NCBI RefSeq assembly: GCF_000471905.2
Contig: NW_006500103.1
Coordinates: forward strand, 1,094,971-1,158,970
Length of the DNA: 64,000 nt
From: Amborella trichopoda
Taxonomy: Eukaryota; Streptophyta; Magnoliopsida; Amborellales; Amborellaceae
Direction: 5' to 3'
Under the pieces are notes generated by a model. That model did no database searches and had not been told where the DNA came from. It was given only the letters and a program-made list of their open reading frames with translations. This document shows, piece by piece, positions 35,641-48,590 of this stretch; positions within the stretch are counted from its first letter, which is position 1, and each line of letters opens with the position of its first letter. Position numbers and translations under genes: made by a program.

Positions 35641-35925
35641 ATATATAGGAAAATTCTTTCGAACGCCTATAGGCGAAAAATGAATAGTGATTTCGCCTAC
35701 CTTCATCACCGTCCAAATTTCATCGTGCAGTCACAATTGTCCAGTGGTGTTTTACTTTTCATTTTTTTTCTACAAATAGGAATGACCTGAAATTTGGAAG
35801 GTATGTACATCTTACTGAGGCACATCTAAAAAAAACTATAAAAAAACTATCCATGAAAATAAATTGACAAAAATACCCCCAAAACTTTTCGGGGTATTTT
35901 GGCCAATTTTTTTCATGTAAAATAG
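35641..35925 (+). repeat. Left part of an unclassified repeat cut by the gap
   Basis: Starts at GGAAAATTCTTTCGAACG after an AT run and carries a perfect palindrome CGCCTATAGGCG (35664-35675), then CGCCTACCTTCATCACCGTC. It looks like the end of a MITE or LTR. The other end would be in the gap. Confidence 0.35.
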
Positions 35926-36631
35926 NNNNNNNNNNNNNNNNNNNNNNNNNNNNNNNNNNNNNNNNNNNNNNNNNNNNNNNNNNNNNNNNNNNNNNNNNNN
36001 NNNNNNNNNNNNNNNNNNNNNNNNNNNNNNNNNNNNNNNNNNNNNNNNNNNNNNNNNNNNNNNNNNNNNNNNNNNNNNNNNNNNNNNNNNNNNNNNNNNN
36101 NNNNNNNNNNNNNNNNNNNNNNNNNNNNNNNNNNNNNNNNNNNNNNNNNNNNNNNNNNNNNNNNNNNNNNNNNNNNNNNNNNNNNNNNNNNNNNNNNNNN
36201 NNNNNNNNNNNNNNNNNNNNNNNNNNNNNNNNNNNNNNNNNNNNNNNNNNNNNNNNNNNNNNNNNNNNNNNNNNNNNNNNNNNNNNNNNNNNNNNNNNNN
36301 NNNNNNNNNNNNNNNNNNNNNNNNNNNNNNNNNNNNNNNNNNNNNNNNNNNNNNNNNNNNNNNNNNNNNNNNNNNNNNNNNNNNNNNNNNNNNNNNNNNN
36401 NNNNNNNNNNNNNNNNNNNNNNNNNNNNNNNNNNNNNNNNNNNNNNNNNNNNNNNNNNNNNNNNNNNNNNNNNNNNNNNNNNNNNNNNNNNNNNNNNNNN
36501 NNNNNNNNNNNNNNNNNNNNNNNNNNNNNNNNNNNNNNNNNNNNNNNNNNNNNNNNNNNNNNNNNNNNNNNNNNNNNNNNNNNNNNNNNNNNNNNNNNNN
36601 NNNNNNNNNNNNNNNNNNNNNNNNNNNNNNN
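35926..36631. other. Assembly gap (706 Ns)
   Basis: Run of Ns; open frames across it are not meaningful. Confidence 1.
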
Positions 36632-38409
36632 ACCTCAAAACCCTCTTCTCTTTATCTATCACCCTTGCCCTCTTTCTCCCCCCAATCTCCATCGCCCTCT
36701 CTCTCTCTCTCTCCCAGCCACTGCCCGTCCACCCAAACCACTGCCTATAATTGGAGCAGGCAGGCTGTAGCATCAACCTCCAATTAATTGGAGTTCCATC
36801 ATGTGTAAACACATGACCTATAATGGACATTCTATTGTTCAAATCACCTTCAAATCAGCATCTATATAACCAACAACCTTGTAACCGAAATTCTTGTTAT
36901 TGCTAACCATCAAAACTACATCTGATGTATACCCTAAGTAACATGGTATTCATTTCATCGCATGCCAAAGCTCCTTTCCTGGGTTAACCACATATTTGCT
37001 AACACAACCAACGGCATGTGAAGTATATGGATAAGTGCAAAACATCACAACTATTTTTATTTATTGTTAGGTAGTTCAGTGGTTGGAATCAAACTTGAGA
37101 CATAATATTGCTTGACATCAACTGCTAACAGCTCAAACCCAAGCCCGATTCCTAAACCATCACATAAATGAGACTTCCAACTGCACTTGCATAAGGTACA
37201 CGGGACATGCACTCCTTTTTGGCATCTGTCCTAGTAGACAATTTTGCTAACAATATGAAATGATTAGCAAGTGTACCCATGGGCTTCGAATTATCCATCC
37301 TGAATTTCATGGGGACCTTCTCAATGTACTCATTTTGAGATAACCACAATTCGCTGATTTTTTATCTCTATTTATCTCCATACCCAAAATTTTATTTGCC
37401 AAACCTAAATCCTTTTTCTCAAATTCTTCATCCAATTGATTAATCAATTTACTGATTTACTTGTTCAAAACAATAAGACTTCATTCACATAAGCAACAAG
37501 TTGATGAACGAGCCATCACTAAATCTCTTTAAAGTAGACACAATTATCATACTTCTGACGTACCTATGTCTACTCATAAACGCATCGAAGCGCTTGTACC
37601 ACTGCCTTGGAGAGTGTTTTAGGTTGTACAATGACTTCTTCAGCTTGTAGATATGATCCTCTTTGCCTTTGACCACAAACCCTCAGGCTGTATAAATTTG
37701 TTCTTCCAATTCTCCATGCAGGAAGGTGGTTTTGAGTCAAGTTGCTTTAACACCAAATCAAACAATGAAAATGTGGCAATAATACCCAAATAGAGGTGTG
37801 TATCACAACCAGAGAGAAGATCTCATTACAGTCAATACCTTAGCTTTGCACATAGCGCATACCATTTTGCAACTATTCGTGCCTTAAACTAATAAGCACC
37901 AGTCTCTTTCCCTTGGGTAATTTCACGAGATCCTAGGTACGATGCTTTTGAATACACTCCATCTCCTCATTCATTGAATCACTCCATGTACTACTGTTAA
38001 CATCCCTCATAGCTTCCACAAAAGTGGATAGCTCTTGGCATTGTTGCAGCCAACGCATAAGCCACTATGCCCTCAAAACCATACCACACCACTGGCTTAT
38101 TGGTTCTCTTCACTATACCAAGTTGAGGCCCTTTCTCTCAGTAGAACGTCGTCGTAACTATCTCTACTTAAAATTCTTTGGCCAAACTATTATTGCTGAA
38201 CATGTTGCAAGTGTTTTTAAGAAGTGTCATTTTCATGCACTCATAAACTCCATTTTGTGGCAGCATCTTTGAAGTGGTAAAATGACAAACAATTCCTTCT
38301 CAGGCTTCACAAAAATTCACAAACATTGCCAAGGTGTATTTTCCACCATTATCAGCCCTCAAGCATATCACCTTTTTCTGGTATGTTTCTCAACTTGAGC
38401 TTCTTAATG

Positions 38410-38927
38410 TTTAAGCCTACACTACCTTCATTGCTCGAGTCTCGCTCAAGTCTAAGTCCCATCTCTTTTGCTAGCCGCTCTGCAATTCAATTATGCCGTC
38501 GCAACAAGTGTTGTCGTGTCCTGTCCATTAATCGTAACACCGACATCAATTTTTTGTGAGCCTAGAGAGGAGAAACCATTAATTCAGCGAGGCATCAGGG
38601 GCATCTTCAACCTCAAAGACCAGTGTCGCATCATCACCTCACGCATATAGCTCTTTCCGTCGCTTTCCTTCTCCCCCTAAACCTTCCTGTCTCCCACTTA
38701 ACTTCCCACCCTGCCTAAACTACTTCCTCAACCAGAGGAACCAAACGCGTTAATCAAACCAGATACACCGATCCACACCAGTGGCGAGCTAAGCAAGTGA
38801 AAAGCCTACACATACCAGTATAGCTGCTTGGGCTTCCAGGCCAGGGGAGCAGCCCATACCTCAAAAAGTGCAAGAGGTGCTTCGAGAGTTTGAAGACGTA
38901 TGCCCCAAGAGCTCCCCGAGGTACTGT
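38410..38927 (+). mobile_element. Insert inside copia integrase, with a Ty3/gypsy pol fragment at its end
   Basis: Copia integrase sequence is interrupted by about 0.5 kb of unrelated, more GC-rich DNA. On the plus strand its end reads VQEVLREFEDV and, after a one-base shift, MPQELPEVL, matching the start of plant gypsy reverse transcriptases. The rest (38.41-38.83 kb) was not identified. Borders are approximate. Confidence 0.5.
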
Positions 38928-39173
38928 TAAAACACATATGTCTTCTTCTTCAAGGTGTAAATGTACACCCTCATTGAGAAATCATTAGTGAAAGAAACAA
39001 AATACGACGATCCTCCCTTTGAAACAATTGATGCATGGCCTCATACATCTTAAAACACAAATGTCTTCTTCTTCAAGGTGTAAATGTACACCCTCATTGA
39101 GAAATCATTAGTGAAAGAAACAAAATACGACGATCCTCCCTTTGAAACAATTGATGCATGGCCTCATACATCT
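38928..39173. repeat. 123-bp tandem duplication within copia
   Basis: TAAAACACATATGTCTTC starts at 38928 and its near-identical copy TAAAACACAAATGTCTTC at 39051. Both run on to GGCCTCATACATCT. Only one or two differences, so the duplication is young compared with the decay of the element. Confidence 0.9.
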
Positions 39174-40434
39174 CAATGAGTATATTAAACGATGTCCTTT
39201 ATGATATACACCAAAATGCTAAACTTCACCCCTGGCAACTTCCCATAAACACATTACTCGTAGAAGTATATCTTGCACTTCTTCACACTATTTATCGATT
39301 GGCATCTGCTTAGTTCAACAAAGCTCTCTCACTCATGTGCCTTAGCCTCATATATCAAGTGAGTCAATTCATAATCACCACCAACTATGGAAACAGCTGC
39401 TTTGTCCATGACTGTGCTCTCAAGCAGCACATATAAATTCTGTTCAATCTTCGTGCATTTCATCGCAACCAAGGCAACCTTTAGAACGTTCAGTACTCCA
39501 CCTTCTCCAACATATTTGCAGCATTGGTGTCCAAGGTAAAGAGATGATATTCTTTCTTACTCTTAGATTTGGAACCTCTCACATCAGCCAAGGCTCTCCC
39601 AATTCTATCATACATCTTGATGTTAAGTTGTTAACTATCCCTACACCAATGGTCTTCATTCCCCATCAATGCTTCTATTTTCGTGAACCAATCCCAATGA
39701 GGCTACACATTATAAGAACACTCGAAATAAGAATCCACAAGTCTTTCAAGTAATTACAACTCATTGAGACTAACAATAGATTCTTTGTTCCATTGTCTGA
39801 GCCTCCATCAACATTATAGGTTGTGTCAAAGGCTTATTCTCCTCCTCTTTGAACTTTGGACAATCCCTCTTCACATGCCCCTTTTCCATAAAGTAGTACA
39901 TCGAACATTACTCTTGCTTCATTTGGATTTCAATTTAGACCTACCGTGACTTTCATGTCCCTCTATTTTCTTTCTGCATACCCCCCTCTTGCCACCAAAC
40001 CTTGAGCATTCCGCTCAACAATACTATACTTCTTCCTTAGATCACTCGAGAGGAACGTCAGAATCATATCCTCAATATCTATGGTATTCCTTTCCATGGA
40101 ACAATGTTGTGACAAGACACTCATACGATTGAGGGGGTGAGGACAGTATGATCATGGCTCTATCCTCATCCTCCATCTTAACATCAATATTCAATAATTG
40201 ACAATTTGACATATAACATTATGGAATCAATTTAGTTGTTCTAGGATATCCATACCTTCGTTCATCCGTAAGATTAGAGTTGTTGCTTCCAATACAAATG
40301 ATTCATAAGGGACTTCCTCACATACAAGCTCTACAACACCAACCAAAGCTTTGTTGTTGAATCCTCATTGATGATGCTATACAATACCTCGTTTGATGGA
40401 CACAGTCAAATAGTTACCCATATCCAATGTTATC

Positions 40435-40725
40435 AGGATCAGACTGACAGTTGAGCCGTTGAGGGATTTGGTCAGTCAAAGCTATCTAACCACCGCTTGA
40501 ATCGGTTTAACCAGATTTTAGAAATATATATAAAAAAGAAAGAATTATGGTCTAAAAATATGTAATATACTAGAAAAGAAATTGTACACTTCGTTTGGCC
40601 GATCAAACCTAAAACCGGTCAAACACTTGTTTTGACTGAATTTTTACAAAATCTGGTTTTTACTGTAAACCTGACCAACCAAGGCACTAGTCACCGGTCG
40701 GACTGCCAAGTCTAGTTCAGTCATG
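40435..40725 (+). mobile_element. Family D repeat, copy in copia gag region
   Basis: GAGGGATTTGGTCAGTCAAA and the following CTATCTAACCACCGCTTGAA match the copy at 44.03 kb (TTAGGGATTTGGTCTAGTCA) throughout. The repeat interrupts the copia gag remnant. Confidence 0.65.
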
Positions 40726-41039
40726 ATAATTATGCTCATATCTCTCAAATCTAAATCCTCCCAATCCTCATTAGACATAGATTTTAGTTTCTTCAACTTT
40801 CCTTTTAATACTTTGTGTAAACCTTTTTTGTCTTTTTGGTGAAATTGTTTACCTTGATTTTGGTTTCTTTAACTTTCCTTTAAATGCTTTGTATAAACCT
40901 TAGTGCAAGCCCATACATTAACCCGTCAGATCCCAAAGTATTCATGCCATTAAATTTCTCCACCTTGAAATTTGCATTCGAGACCTTCACCACCATTGCA
41001 AAACCCTAAAACCAAGCCCGAATACCACTTGTGCATAAG

Positions 41040-41582
41040 CTTTAAAATTAGAGGGCTTGATTTGGCAAATTGGAGCAAAAACTAACAACCCGAGAAAATA
41101 ACCAATATAAGACAAAGCAAAAATAAGAAAGACATGAACAAGGAAGAACATTAAGAATTTATGTAGTTCCTCACAGATACGACTACTTCCATGAGCAAAG
41201 ATGATCAATAGTTTCCACAATACAAATAGAAAAAGTACAAGATGATCCTTTCAAAGAGAGAATTAGAGAACACCTAATTTCAATCTCTCACCCCCCTCTC
41301 ACCTCACCACGCACTCCCAGATGTCAATCCTCTCTCTTACTATATCGTACAGGCTTAATTCTCTCTCATTTTCCTTCTCTACTTAACTTTATAAAGAGAG
41401 AAACCCTTTATGTGATGTACTCTTTATTTTCCTAAAACAAGAGATACACCGAATCGCATAATTTACCACCTAATAAGCACATGGGAAATATTGGTTCCCT
41501 AAAATTAAGGATTCACATCCCCACAAATAAGTAACCAAAATCAACCACATAAGCTTCCTCGGGATTGAAGACAAACCCAACA
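41040..41582 (-). repeat. 5' LTR of the copia element
   Basis: On the minus strand it starts TGTTGGGTTTGTC (41582) and ends GCACA (41040), two bases before the primer-binding site. It contains TTTATAAAG as a promoter-like box and the GAGGAACTACATAAATTCTT word typical of copia U5. About 543 bp. No second LTR is in the window to compare for dating. Confidence 0.7.
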
Positions 41583-41895
41583 ATTTTGGTACCTAAAAAC
41601 TCTCACATAGATCATCCCAACCTCAACAATTATGGAATTGGGAAAAAAAGATTTCAAGTCCTAAAAATTAGTATATCTTGTAGCATATTTTCTGCGACCG
41701 TCAATTTTCAAGTGTTTACATTACAAATCCGTCAGATCTACACCATTTTTTGGATCTTCAAATTTCATAATCAAAGGCAAATATAAATTTTCAAGCTATC
41801 ATAGGGATTTTCGGTGCCAAAACTGTATCTTTAGAGGTGTTTTGACCTATGACTTCACTTTTTAAAGTGAAGCTTAGGCCTTATGCTAAACACAC
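41583..41895 (+). mobile_element. MITE family B, copy 3, split by the copia LTR
   Basis: Family sequence begins in the middle of the element exactly at the LTR edge (AATTTTGGTACCTAAAAAC) and continues through GCGACCGTCAATTTTCAAG and GAGGTGTTTTGACC to AAACACACCCTTC. The missing left half fits insertion of the copia element into the MITE. Confidence 0.6.
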
Positions 41896-43234
41896 CCTTC
41901 TAATGCGTGCCTGAAGCTTTGAACTAGACCATCACTCACTGACATTAATAAAATATTTGGCCATAGAAACTATCCCTCACTGGTGCAATACTAGCCTTGG
42001 CCGTATGCTAAACACACCCTTCTAATAAGTAGTTGTTAAATAAACAAAGTTCTCATATAATGAAAGATCTAACAGAATATAGAATATTTTATTTCTCATA
42101 GTCTTCAATTCTTAAAGTATCAATTTTGGACCCACGGCGAAAATGGATGTTAATACTTCTATGTAGTGTAATAAAGAGATCATTATCAAGAGATAATGAC
42201 CCAAAAAGGGATGATTTGTGCTCCAAGTGAAGATCTTGTCATGATTTTAAACGAGTTACACAGAATTTGCACGACAGTTGAAATGAATATCTCTTTCTAT
42301 GTAAAATCGGTACTATATGCTTCTTTATATTAGTCGTTCTCAAGTTGGGATTTTTGCACATTAACAAAAGGGGCATAAAAGTTTAATGCTGTCAATAAAA
42401 TTGTAAGCAACTTTATCAATATGAATAGTTTGAATGTTCAAAAGTTGGAATTTGTTGAAAGGGTCATTCTCGTTATGTCCACCATTGGGATGGAAGTAGT
42501 GTCATGTTGGATCATCATCAATTAAAACATGTGAGTTGTTTTGTATATTTGAGATATATTCCTTCCATGAAACATAATCTAGATCAAGAAATTGACACTT
42601 TTAAATTCTTGAAAAATGTGGTAAGATGGAAATACACAAGAAGATGGAGAAGGAACAAGGGGGTCCAAGGCAATTCCGAAGAAGTCAAGAACAAAGTCTC
42701 ACATTCCAAGACTCGAAGCTAAATAAACCCTAAGTTAGCCTACATTGTGAGACCCCAAATTCCAAGTCTCCAAAGAAGCAAAGCATATAAGTATTTCTCA
42801 TCTCGCATGCTCAGTTGCATTATAAGGACTTCAAAACTCTGATAACATGGTAACTTATTAATCTGTTTAAGCTACACCCCACATTTCCACCAAAAAAACC
42901 CTAGAAGAGGAAAGTAAGCCTCTCAAACATACACAATAACCTATACAATTAAACTGCTCATGACAATATATTGCACCATTTTCCATCCCAATTAGTGAAG
43001 ATAACAATAAATAACCCTTCGCAAAAGTACAAAATTCAGAGTTTGGAATATTTAAACTAGTCACAAGCACAAAGTTTTTTATAGATCCATTGACGCAATT
43101 AAACTTATGCCCAATTTTTTAATATGAAAAAGGGGCAAATATGAGAAGTACCAACTCAATAAACATGTAAGAGCCAATTTTACATAGAGATATTTGCTTC
43201 ATTTGGTGCATGAATACCTATATAACGGTGCTTT
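41896..43234. other. Repeat-poor stretch without a gene
   Basis: No reliable exon. AAATGAATATCTCTTTCTAT near 42282 and its loose reverse complement near 43180-43200 form a diverged inverted repeat about 0.9 kb apart, which may mark another decayed element. A short frame at 42504-42600 (LKHVSCFVYLRYI) faintly resembles a LINE reverse transcriptase motif. Confidence 0.35.
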
Positions 43235-43505
43235 GACAGGTCTGGTCCAAAGTAAAAGCTAGGTTTGATAAAAAATCGAGCAAAATCAATGTTTAACCCA
43301 TTTTGGCTTGTCCTGCCGATCGTTCTTGATCAATTGGACCAGCTAAACAAGATTGGACGACTTTTTTGTAATATATTTCATATTTTTAAACTATTATTTT
43401 ATACTTTTTTATTTTTTAAAAAATCTAATCCGACTGGATCAACCGATGGTTAGATCAATTTTGCCTAGATAAAATCCCTAACCAGCTCAGTGACCTGTTT
43501 GATTT
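43235..43505 (-). mobile_element. Family D repeat, inverted copy
   Basis: Its reverse complement matches the 44.03-kb copy across about 270 bases, including TTTTTTGTAATATATTTCAT and AAATCCCTAACCAGCTCAGT as read on the plus strand here. Non-coding. Confidence 0.65.
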
Positions 43506-44024
43506 TGAAAGAAGTGAAAACAATTGAAAACGAAAAACTTAAAACTACAATATTATAAGGTGTGATAAAAAACATGTTTTGGTGAAGGATTTGAAATATT
43601 ATAAGGGGAAGGAAGCCTTAGAAAATAACACATGTTCCTTTAAATAATAAAAGACAATAAAGAAAGAAAATAAGCAATCTTACAATCCCATAGTTAATTG
43701 ATTATAAAAAGGGCCAAAATACTTTTCACTTTTCTGTTGTTCCAAAAACTGGGGCAAAGACAAATGGGTCTAAAATTCAAAACATATCATCACATATTAT
43801 TGCCACTTTGCCCTTTCTATATTTTATTTTATACATTTCAATTTATTGAAATTTTATTCTTTGCACTTTGTATTCTTACTTTTTTCTCTATTGTCTCTTA
43901 ATATTGTAAACATGTGTTAAACATCCAAAGGTTCATCTCCAACCTGTAGGGCGTACGAAATGGTGGATGTCCTCATTGTGCATTGTATGAGCTTTTTTCA
44001 TTTTTTCACTTTTTTCAGAGCCAG

Positions 44025-44300
44025 ATATGGACCAATCACTGAGCCAGTTAGGGATTTGGTCTAGTCAAAATCGATCTGACCACCGGTCGAACCAGTTGGA
44101 CCAGATTTTTTAAAAATAAATAAGCATAAAAATAATAGCTTAAAAATATGAAATATATTACAAAAAAGTTAACCAACCTTGTTCAGCCAGTCTAACCAGT
44201 CAAAAACGACCAGTCAGACCAACCAAAATCAGTCAAGCATTGATTTTGACCGATTTTCAACCAAACCCAATTTTTACCATGGACTAGACCAACCAAATTT
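44025..44300 (+). mobile_element. Family D repeat, reference copy
   Basis: Begins GACCAATCACTGAGCCAGTT and ends CCATGGACTAGACCAACC. Subterminal regions are rich in GACCGGT/AACCAGT words in both orientations, the middle is AT-rich. No transposase. Confidence 0.65.
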
Positions 44301-47300
44301 CCTATTATACAAGAATTCTATGTAACTCACATTCATAAGCAGAGCTTCACATTCAGGTGAACAAATCGATACCGATCTGGGTCAGTATCTCTGACAAGAT
44401 TCTTTACAAAACCGTATGAAAATATCTACATTCATATTCACCCTAGGTCCAAAATGAAAATTAATAAAGAAATACGAGAAATAAAATAATTTAAACTATA
44501 CAAGATCTTATGTAATATTAGGACCGCATTTACTAATAAGACTAATTTAAGAACATTCTGAATACTTTCTCGATGACATTTATAGGCCAATTAGGGCATT
44601 CATATAATAGTCGATCCTCATTTTTATTTGTTCATAAAATCAGAATGCACATTTAATCATGTCTACTTGCACTTGCAAAATATTGGTGGATATTGACATT
44701 CAATTCCATCTTCAGCAACCATACTGTATAAAATCTTGTGTCAGGTTGAAAATAAAAAAACTAGTTATAAATTGGAGCTTGAGATGATAGCAAGCATTGC
44801 GACAAATTGAAATTTTTAATATAAAATGAGTGCAAGCAAGATAAAAAAGAAGGGAAACTACAACTCATGTCAGACACCCTTCAATCCTAGGCTTTATGAA
44901 AATATACTAGGGTGATAAGAGGGATTGCTAGTCCTGGACTGCACTATCCTTGAATTGGACATAAAGTCACATTTCACGATGGGGATTAACTACAGTGCTG
45001 GAAACAAGAATGCCCCCATCCCCAAAAAATGGGGACATGGGAATCCTTGGGGGAGGTGGAACTCAAGGGGTCTTGAATTTTGGAGATTGGCTGAACCTCA
45101 AACTTTGTTGGTGAATGACCCCGACCCCTCCCCCAATCCCATTCTCTCTATCTCTCTATCTCTCTCTCTCTCACTCTCTCTCTCTCTCCACCCTGTCTCT
45201 TGCAAAAGATTGGCCTCGTTTTCTCTGTCCTTTGTGTCTCATCTAATGCTTTCTTATCCTCTATGTTTGGCCTCGCTTTCTCCTAGCACTTTGTCGAATG
45301 ATCAAAATTGTGGTGCGACTTTCTCTGTCATCAGCATCTCATCAAACAACGGTAATGCCTCATCAGGCTGTTCATTAATTGAATAAGTAACAAGAATGAA
45401 GCTCCAATGGAACCACATTATTCTCTTTTATTTCATTAAAAGCTATTTGAGTAAAACCAGAAGTTCCACATTTCCCATCCATGAATATCAAGGAAGAGTT
45501 CACAAAGAGATGGGAAAGTAACCCCAATTTGCTCTAAAGGTTCTCTCACTCTAACTAAGGTTTTTTCCTCTTGAATAATTTTCCATTTATGATGATGTAG
45601 ATGTTCTTGAATCCCTAGTTTCCAATTGTAAGAAGTAGGAGTCCTTGAAGGTACTAGCTTGTGATGGACTCTTTCTCAAAATTCATGCCCCAAACCACTT
45701 TCTTCTTCATCGTGTTTGATGACATTCATCTGTGTGATACTTCAAACCTGAGGAATGTTACAATTTATTAGGATCAAGATTCTGGTCTTCTAAAGGGCTT
45801 GGCCAATTTGAAATCTTTGTGCATATATTGTTGGTTTCCAATTGCAAGTTTTATTTTTTGTTTTTATTTCTGTCTTTTCTTTTGTTTTTTTGGGTGTCTT
45901 GTTGTCATACGAGTGACTGAAAGTTTTCTATTTTTTTGAGAAAGTTTTTTATTTGGGTTTGTTAACACATTGTTAGTGCTTCTTATTAGTCTAAATTTAA
46001 TGAGAGGGCCAACTGAGAGAGGGAAGAACCTTAGAGACAATTGAGGGAGTTTTTATAGGAAATAAGAGATGATTCTTCTTACTCTAATTTTACATGAGCG
46101 TTGCAGCCTTGTTGGTGTGATTCTTATACACATAGTATTACACATAATTTCCACGAGAGTTATGGCCTCAACTTGAGGGTTTCACTCGTTTACACAAAGT
46201 GGAAATCGATAGGAATTGAATGATTTATATAGAATACTTTGGTAGGTATGTATCTATGGTAATACCCAAATCCACAGGCTTTGATGGGAATGTATCGTAT
46301 AGATTCTCCATTCCAGAGAATGCTAAAAAGAGGATTCTTGAGACACATGGAATCTGAAACATCTGCATTCTTCTCATGATACGCTATAATCTACTCCCAA
46401 AATAATCCACTATATAATATTATATTTTTAATTTATAATTATTTTTATATTAAGCTTTTCTTTATTTAACCCTAAACATACAGAAGGGATAAGGTTCATA
46501 AACCTTAATATGTCCTCCTACCTATACCACAATCAAATACTTGTAAGCTCCTTATTATAAATGTGTTGGACTATTGGATTTGTCCTCGGGTTTTGTATGG
46601 ATATTATATGCGTCAGATTCTTGCAATTTTTGTGCAGCACAATAAGTTTCGTACTTGAAGTAACTCCCATACCACATAATGGATGTAGACCCCCTAAAAA
46701 AAGACGCGTGTAGAAATCAAAATGAAAAAGATTCAAAGAAAAATAAAGGATCCAATGGCCCTATCAATTTTGATTAGTATGGTTCAAAAGGAAATACCAG
46801 TATCCAATTGGGTAGCATTTTCATTTGTCAAGTAATCATTCCCCTCATCTATTGTGTGCATGTATAATTCTGTGTCACCTGATCTAACTTTTTAAGCTCA
46901 AAGAATGAGACACCTTGTACCTATGTCTAACACCGACACCCTTACCTATATCCATGCAACAAAGGCTAAATATAGGTCTTTATAAAGCTAGGATCCCAGG
47001 AGCCAGGATTTTTACATCCCAAGGTTTTTCATATCCCCGTTAACATATGTGCCCCAAGGTTTCTCTAGGAGAGTTGTGCACCATCTATCGTAAACAACAT
47101 TCCATACAAGCAAAAAAAGAAAATAATAACCCCCTCAACCCTGCTTCCCCACAACATAATCACAGATTCATAAAGAATGCAAGAAATAAGTTTCATAAAT
47201 TTCTAAGCCCTAGAATAGAACTAATATCAATAGCAAAGGAAATGTAATCACTGGAACTTAATATACAGCATCTTTTTAAATCCTAAAGCCCAACATCAAT

Positions 47301-48586
47301 TACAAATGGTACCAAAAACTCATCAATGAAATTTACGGATAACCTGGCGAGGAGGCAACTCTTAGGCTCGCAGCCAAAAGAGATATTACCCATTGCATGA
47401 CCATTTCATACACTTTTGAATGCAGCAATACTCTAGGATATCCTTTCATGAGTGCTCCAAGCAAAATTTTTATATAGTCGTCAAGAACATCTTACTCAGA
47501 AGTAAGTCAGACAAATTATGTGGAGAAAAGGAAAAAGACTAAACTGTGAAACAAAAAGTCGAGGAAAAAAGAAACATTCAGAAGGGCAGAACTATAAAAG
47601 GACAACACAATATATATGTCAGAAACCTCCACATGAAATACACAAGCAAGTCTTCCCACACAGGAACGAAATACTAAGTTACTTAATCAAGATCACCATT
47701 AAAACAATCCTATAAGCACCTTTGCAAACAGCAATAGAAGCAAGAGCCACTGAGGGTGACTAGCATGAAGCCCAGTGCAAGGTTCAATAAAAAAAAAATG
47801 AACGATTTCTATTTCAAATAACCAAAATAAATCAATGTTTAAAAAGAGAAGATCAATAGATAGGGATTATGTTGTTAATCCGTTGAAGAACTCAACTAGG
47901 GACTCCAACAGGTTTGATTACAGCCAAGGCAGGGTTTGATTAAAATAGACTGATCAATTTCTCTTTTATACGAAACCCTATAAAAATCAAAGATTGTAAG
48001 AAAGAAAAAACTCAACAGAGAAGGATTTTGTTATTAATACTCAAAAAAGTCTGGTAAGGATTTCGGATGTCCAAAATTGCATCAACCAACCAAGTTGAGA
48101 CATTTCTAACTGTAGTACAAGTTAAACACAAACAACCCACAAGTCATTCACTTTTGGTTGATTCAGGAAATCCAATAATGCTAATATTCACTTTAGGAAA
48201 GGAATTTGCAACAAAACTATATTCTCTCATCAATTCATACTAGAGAATGTGGAAAGAAAATGGTTCTCGTAGTCTTCGAACAAATGAAAGACCATAAGTA
48301 TTCCAAACATTTATGGATCAACTCAAGACAACCCCATCATATAACATTGTTTGTGCATCTACCTGACAATTCTAAACAATCGGGAATCAAACCCAATTGC
48401 ACCAGCTACTTCAGGCTACCCGACATTTACATCAAATTTTCGACAAGCGTGAATAACACGAAAGTGATGAAGTCAAAATTAAGCCCTTTTGTGATCTTAT
48501 CCCTAAAAAAATTGTAGAAGATTGAACCATATAAAATTCATTCTCTAAGTGCTATAAAACCCAATTGCATTTTCCACACATAAAAT
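44301..48586. other. Gene-poor region, nothing recognised
   Basis: Several open frames of 60-150 codons occur, the longest at 44925-45386, but that one is mostly a (CT)n-derived Ser/Leu run and has no family motif. (CT)n tracts lie at 45147-45188. No splice-supported gene, tRNA or intact transposon found. Confidence 0.5.
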
Positions 48587-48590
48587 AAAT

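Larger units (their letters stand above)
36765..41039 (-). pseudogene. Broken Ty1/copia retrotransposon gag-pol
   Basis: Read on the minus strand the copia order gag, integrase, reverse transcriptase, RNase H is visible. The primer-binding site TGGTATTCGGGC (41026-41037) is followed by the gag start with VEKFNGMNT (~40960). A degenerate zinc knuckle ends in GHVKRDCPKFKEE (~39850-39900). Integrase pieces include YFVSFTNDFSMRVYIY (~39130) and RADNGGKYTLAMFVNFC (~38350-38300). Reverse transcriptase shows YKLKKSLYNLKHSPRQWYKR (~37640-37590). RNase H shows VNPGKEL and NNRMSIIGHVFTHDGTPINW (~36840-36780). Many stops and frameshifts; an insert lies near 38.4-38.93 kb and a 123-bp tandem duplication at 38.93-39.17 kb. 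Similarity stops abruptly near 36765, so the 3' end and 3' LTR are missing. Confidence 0.88.

Noticed and set aside
35913-36842. 309-codon open frame on the minus strand
   Set aside because: Runs through the second gap. Only its first ~30 residues are real and belong to copia RNase H.
42504-42722. LINE reverse-transcriptase-like motif (LKHVSCFVYLRYI)
   Set aside because: Too short and too diverged; the frame after it does not match.
44925-45386. 153-codon plus-strand frame
   Set aside because: Its middle is a (CT)n-encoded Ser-Leu run; no conserved motif or splice support.
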